Shown: in pieces, positions 60,113 through 64,000 of the stretch
Numbering within the stretch: the first letter of the stretch is position 1
Layout of the letters: each line of letters starts with the position of its first letter
Made by a program: the position numbers and the translations under genes
Origin: Eonycteris spelaea
Taxonomy: Eukaryota > Chordata > Mammalia > Chiroptera > Pteropodidae
Assembly: GCA_003508835.1 (NCBI GenBank)
Contig: PUFA01000021.1
Span: 8,968,501-9,032,500, forward strand
DNA: 64,000 nucleotides
Reading direction: 5' to 3'
The notes under the pieces: generated by a model
Told to the model about the DNA's origin: nothing
What the model saw: only the letters and a program-made list of their open reading frames with translations
The model's database searches: none

Positions 60113-60820
60113 AGCTCTTTGCGTTATTCCCAAACCCCACGTTTTCTCTTGGCCTCTATTACACAGGTATATTTTTATAACATTTTTTTTTTCCTAATCA
60201 AGTTAGGAAATTTGTAACCACTCATTCCTTTAAAACATTTCCATCTTGCAAGTTAGATCGCTACCCCACTCCAGCCTCTGAAAATAGCTAGAAATCTTGA
60301 ATGAACTATAAAAAAACAAAAAACAAAAAATTAATTCTCAGGCCAGGAATTAGGTCACAAGAGCACTAGGTCCGGCTTTTGCAGCGGGATCTTTTGCCAG
60401 AACAGAAGCACTTCGGTTTTCGTTTTCACAGCCTCGGCTGTGATATAAGAAACAGAACATAATGTCCACGGTTCGCCCCAGGTCGGGGCCTAATAGGCGA
60501 AAGGCTAGATGAAGATGAGATTTCAAGGCGTTGCAACCAAACACAGGGGAAAACAAGAAAGAAATTGTCGCTCCCAAATTCGGCATACTGCAGGGACCAT
60601 CCGCTGTCTCAAGCCGTGGCTCTGAGCGGATGAGAGGAGAAAGACGCCTCTGAGATTTGGAGCTACCAGGAGGTTGTTGGTCCCCTGAGGAGGCAGAGCT
60701 CTATGTCAGACTCCCTGCGAGAGCCAGAAAGCCTCAAGCTACAATTTTTATCTCAAATAAGGGTTTTCATCCAATGAGGATGTCGCCTGAAAGGGGAGCT
60801 ATTTGGCATTGTTTGGGAAT

Positions 60821-60899
60821 TTCCTTCCTTCCTTCCTTCCTTCCTTCCTTCCTTCCTTCCTTCCTTCCTTCCTTCCTTCCTTCCTTCCTTCCTTCCTTC
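60821..60899. repeat. (TTCC)n microsatellite, about 20 units
   Basis: A 79-bp uninterrupted TTCC array. The poly-FLPS and poly-KEGR open frames over it are artefacts. Confidence 0.98.
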
Positions 60900-61149
60900 G
60901 TTCTTATTATTGAGATCACCATTGGCATTTTACGAGTAAAAACGAGGGCACAAACCCCCAATGAAACGCCCCCCACCCTGCCCCGCCTCCAGAATGCTAA
61001 CCCTATACTCTTTCAGAAACATTGCGGGAAAGTAGGTGGGCAGCACCCGTCGGGACCTAAAAAGGCTCCACAAAATTTGCCCAGAGAAACCCACTGTTAT
61101 CTCAGATTTCTCTTTTATTTTTTTCATGATTCCCAAAGAAAAAGAAGGA

Positions 61150-61640
61150 GCAACCTATAGCAGACACCCGCACCCCCACCCCACACAACACACAGGCAAT
61201 TAACTGCACTTCTGCGCTGCTGCGCAGATGTGGGGGGGGGGGGAAGCTAAGAGACCCTGCGGCCTCCCACAGACTCGCCGTGACACTGCCAGCCTGCGAC
61301 TCTGCACCTTGCCGGCCTTCCCGCCCTGCGCCAGGCCCTGCTGGGCTGGAGCGCGGCCTCCCCCGCCGCAGGCACCGAAGTTCAGCCCGGGCTGAGGGCG
61401 GCGACAGTTGTGTTGCGGGATTGGGGGGACATAGAGGGAGACTCAGGGCCTCGGTCGGTCTGGGAAACCCGTTCTGGGGAGGCAGGAACCTGCATTTCTT
61501 CTGTTTCACACTCTCCGTGGGACTACTCCCCAGGAAGCAGAGCTAGAATCAGGACTGAAACGGACGGAGGGAGGGGCCCGGGGTAACCGCTTCTCGTAAA
61601 CGCGGGTGGACGCTCTCGGTCTTCCGCACCACGCAAACCT
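61150..61640. promoter_or_regulatory. Secondary CpG-rich patch
   Basis: G+C and CpG rise clearly here compared with the flanks (GCCGGCCTTCCCGCCCTGCGCC, GAGCGCGGCCTCCCCCGCCGC, GGGCGGCGACAG), with a 12-G run at 61232-61243. A further CpG-containing stretch lies at 62060-62330. No gene start, splice pattern or conserved peptide supports a promoter, so the regulatory reading is inference. Confidence 0.35.
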
Positions 61641-62389
61641 CCACTTTCAGATGTGCGGCATTTTCCATTTCCAGAAACTTCCATTTCTGGACTTTAGGGA
61701 TGTGGCTTGGCTTTGCCTTCTTGGCGTTTGTTCGTTTGCTCATTTTCTTTCCGGCTTCCAAAGTGATGCGTCTTTTCTCTCCTATTCTTTATATACTATG
61801 AGCTTTTTGACTTTTTAAGACCTCTGTAATCGTCACCTCCGTCACCTCCGTGAGGCTTTGGGCAGGGCCAGCATTGTTCGTGCACGTGTAACCGAAACTC
61901 TTTTTCGTTCCCTCCCCTCTTTTTATATAAAAGTTCTCTTTCTCTTTTCTCCTCTTCCCCAACGGTTGTTGAGTGAGGGTACTGGTGGTGCTTTTAGTCA
62001 CGTGTAGGCCGAGAACACAGGGTCCCAAGGAGTCTGGACTCAAACAGGGAAGACATATTAGCACCACGTTGTCTGGAAAAGGGGAGCGGAGGTTCGGGAC
62101 AACCAGCACGAGCCCAGATCAGAACCCCGATTCCCGACTCGAGAGGAACTTCAATGCACCGTTGTCCCCAGCTCTCCAGAATCGGCACCTGTCGTGAGGG
62201 CGAAGCCCCAACGGCCTCGTCGTGTATGCCGTGGGCGACCTGGCCCTGGACGACAGACCCCAAGGGGGCCAATCAGATGACCTCCCGTTGGAGTTTGCAC
62301 TTCGAACCAAGATGAGACAATTAGGAGTTGTTAGTCATCGAAGCAAGTAAATGGCAGCACTTCAGAGGAGAGACACCCTCAAATTCCAT

Positions 62390-62427
62390 CCCTCGGGCCC
62401 CCAGAGCTCCCTCGGGCCCCCAGAGCT
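62390..62427. repeat. Perfect 19-bp tandem duplication
   Basis: Unit CCCTCGGGCCCCCAGAGCT occurs twice in a row without mismatch, with CCC starting a third copy. This points to a recent slippage event. Confidence 0.95.
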
Positions 62428-62753
62428 CCCATCGTCCCCACACACCATGAGGCCCAGTGGGTCAATTCTTTGTGTTCCATGAGACACCGCCATATACCAT
62501 ACCTGCCCTAAGAGTTCTTCCTTTTTTTGCTTAGACTGGCTCTTGGTTACTGTAACTTCACGTAAAATAACCCAGAAGAGCATACTGCACTCTTAAAGGT
62601 GCTGCAGTCAATGGCCATGAAACAGTAGGGTGCTGAGCTGCTGTAGCAAAACCAATTATGTGCCTCTCTCCCCAACTCCATGTTCAGTGACGAGATGGGT
62701 AGCTTGAGGTCAGCCATGATGGGAGTATTAATACCACAAGAAGTGGGAAATGC

Positions 62754-62975
62754 TTTTTTTTCTTTCTCTTTTAAGTGTAGAACTATTTATTATCAGACAA
62801 AGCCTACAGATTTATTTCTTCTTGGACGGACCGACAGTGCAGCCTTGGCGGCCAGTGGTCTTGGTCTGCTGCCTCGAACACAAAGCCCCTAGAAATGGTG
62901 CAACCCTCTGTGGGCCCGAATTTTCTTCAGTGGCTCCAGGTCTTCACACAGCTTGTTGTCCATTGGCAGGGTTTT
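62754..62975 (-). pseudogene. RPS18P: RPS18 processed pseudogene, 5'-truncated
   Basis: The minus strand encodes remnants of the C-terminal part of ribosomal protein S18: CAATGGACAACAAGCTG, GAAGACCTGGAGCCACTGAAGAAAATTCGGGCCCACAGAGG, CAAGACCACTGGCCGCC and TCCAAGAAGAAATAA with the RPS18 stop (TAA at 62812-62814). The RPS18 3' UTR (ATCTGTAGGCTTTGTCTGATAATAAATAG) and an A-rich tail (62754-62772) follow, so it came from a polyadenylated mRNA. It is non-functional: the Trp codon of the HFWGL segment is TAG, a base is missing in the following RGQH region, and the 5' three-quarters is absent. Only a fragment of roughly 160 coding bases is left. Confidence 0.88.
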
Positions 62976-64000
62976 GGGGTTCCCTCTCTCTCCCCAGGAG
63001 AGCTGGCTCTTGAACATTTAACCATAGATGGTAATCCCAGCTGTAAATTTCCCTAGCCCTCAGCTTGCCCAACCTGAAAATGGGTATAACACGTCTGCTT
63101 TTTTTTTTTCTCCTTAGGAATTTAACCAAGATAAAGAAAACAAAGATTTTAAGCTATTCAATATTCAGTAACTTTTGAAAATATAAATCAGATGATTTCA
63201 ATTAATTCATTTAACGACATGGATTATTACTGACACATTGTTTAAGGAGAACAGGACATAGACTGGACTTATGTAATCTTGACTGGTTTATAACTTGAGG
63301 AAACAAAGATAATAAAATAATATTTGGAACATATTTCTGAAAATAAGTGAGTAGATTCTCCGCCCATTTTCTTTAGCAAATTTCAACTACCTCAACCACG
63401 ATCACAGAGCAGAGAAATAGAGATGACCTTTTATCGCTCTTCCCTTCCCCGTTCTTCCACTCAGTAGGAAATTCAAATAATTTTTCTCTGAAAGATTAAA
63501 ACAATCATCTACTCTAAAGGTGAAAAAAAAAATCCACTCTCAGTATAATACATGATTTCTTTATATTTGTGTACAAATATATTTTAGTAAGTGAATCTAT
63601 GTGCCTCATCTTTTTTGATTCTATTAACATCTATTTTTATTTTGGAATCCCAACACGACTGTTGCCTTGTCTTTCTTCCTTTTCTTATGTATATAATAGA
63701 GGTTCTCGAATAAAAAATGGCCTGAATTTCAATTCTGAATGCAGAGTAAAGACACAGAACTACTACATTTAGATCCATATCTTGGACTTTTTCGCTCTGT
63801 GCTCTGAGCACTTGAATTAACATCAACTCTTTGTCTCTCACTGAAAATAGATGTTGAATAAGAACAGTGTGGATATTTATCATCGTGAAAAAACATGCAA
63901 AAGGTAAGCAATTTGGATAATATTGGAAAACTACCACAAAACAAGAGTTCTTGTTATTTATAGGTGCCTTTGAGAACATAAATGGAGGGACAGCCTTTGT
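62976..64000. other. AT-rich intergenic DNA to the right edge
   Basis: No gene is supported. A MIR-like scrap (CCTCAGCTTGCCCAACCTGAAAATGGGTATAAC) lies at about 63058-63092. The 131-codon minus frame at 63584-63979 has no recognisable domain and sits in AT-rich sequence; I treat it as chance. Confidence 0.4.

Noticed and set aside
60657..61160. 167-codon plus-strand frame with poly-FLPS
   Set aside because: Driven by the TTCC microsatellite, which has no stops in this frame.
1..64000. Search for tRNA, rRNA, snRNA, CRISPR-like arrays or endogenous viral coding regions
   Set aside because: None recognised; the only retroviral-like material is non-coding MLT1-type LTR sequence.

Overview
The window is vertebrate nuclear DNA from a placental mammal. 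Repeats are dense (LINE-1, LINE-2, MIR, MLT1-type LTRs, hAT and Tigger elements), coding density is very low, and one methylation-type CpG island covers the first exon of a conserved gene. No primate, rodent, carnivore, ruminant or pig SINE was recognised. The younger LINE-1 copies carry a 3' tail (AACCAATGT..CCCCAATAA) that I associate with laurasiatherian, possibly bat, genomes. That lineage guess is weak.

Only one protein-coding gene is supported: MARCHF11 on the minus strand, a membrane-associated RING-CH ubiquitin ligase. Exon 1 (36516-37049) encodes residues 1-178 and exon 2 (35140-35295) residues 179-230. Together they build the complete RING-CH zinc finger, C4HC3, split by a phase-0 intron of 1,220 bp. 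The exons for the transmembrane segments and the C-terminal tail lie off the left edge, so 1-35139 is part of intron 2. The region right of about 37.1 kb is promoter and upstream intergenic DNA.

Layout: 1-35139, intron 2, mostly fossil transposons, some nested with visible target-site duplications. 35140-37049, the two exons and intron 1. About 36300-37900, CpG island and promoter. 37900-64000, upstream intergenic sequence with a long LINE-2 copy interrupted by another repeat, hAT and MIR copies, several microsatellites, a second CpG-rich patch near 61.2-62.3 kb, and a 5'-truncated RPS18 processed pseudogene.

The observations most worth checking are two. First, residues about 81-123 of MARCHF11 exon 1 appear to be read in a different frame from the human protein, bounded by two compensating indels. 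Second, an unrecognised 363-bp element at 19066-19428 has nearly perfect 37-38 bp terminal inverted repeats and TA flanks. I found no new multi-gene system: no CRISPR, operon-like cluster or unexplained coding locus. Nearly all other open frames are chance or repeat-derived.
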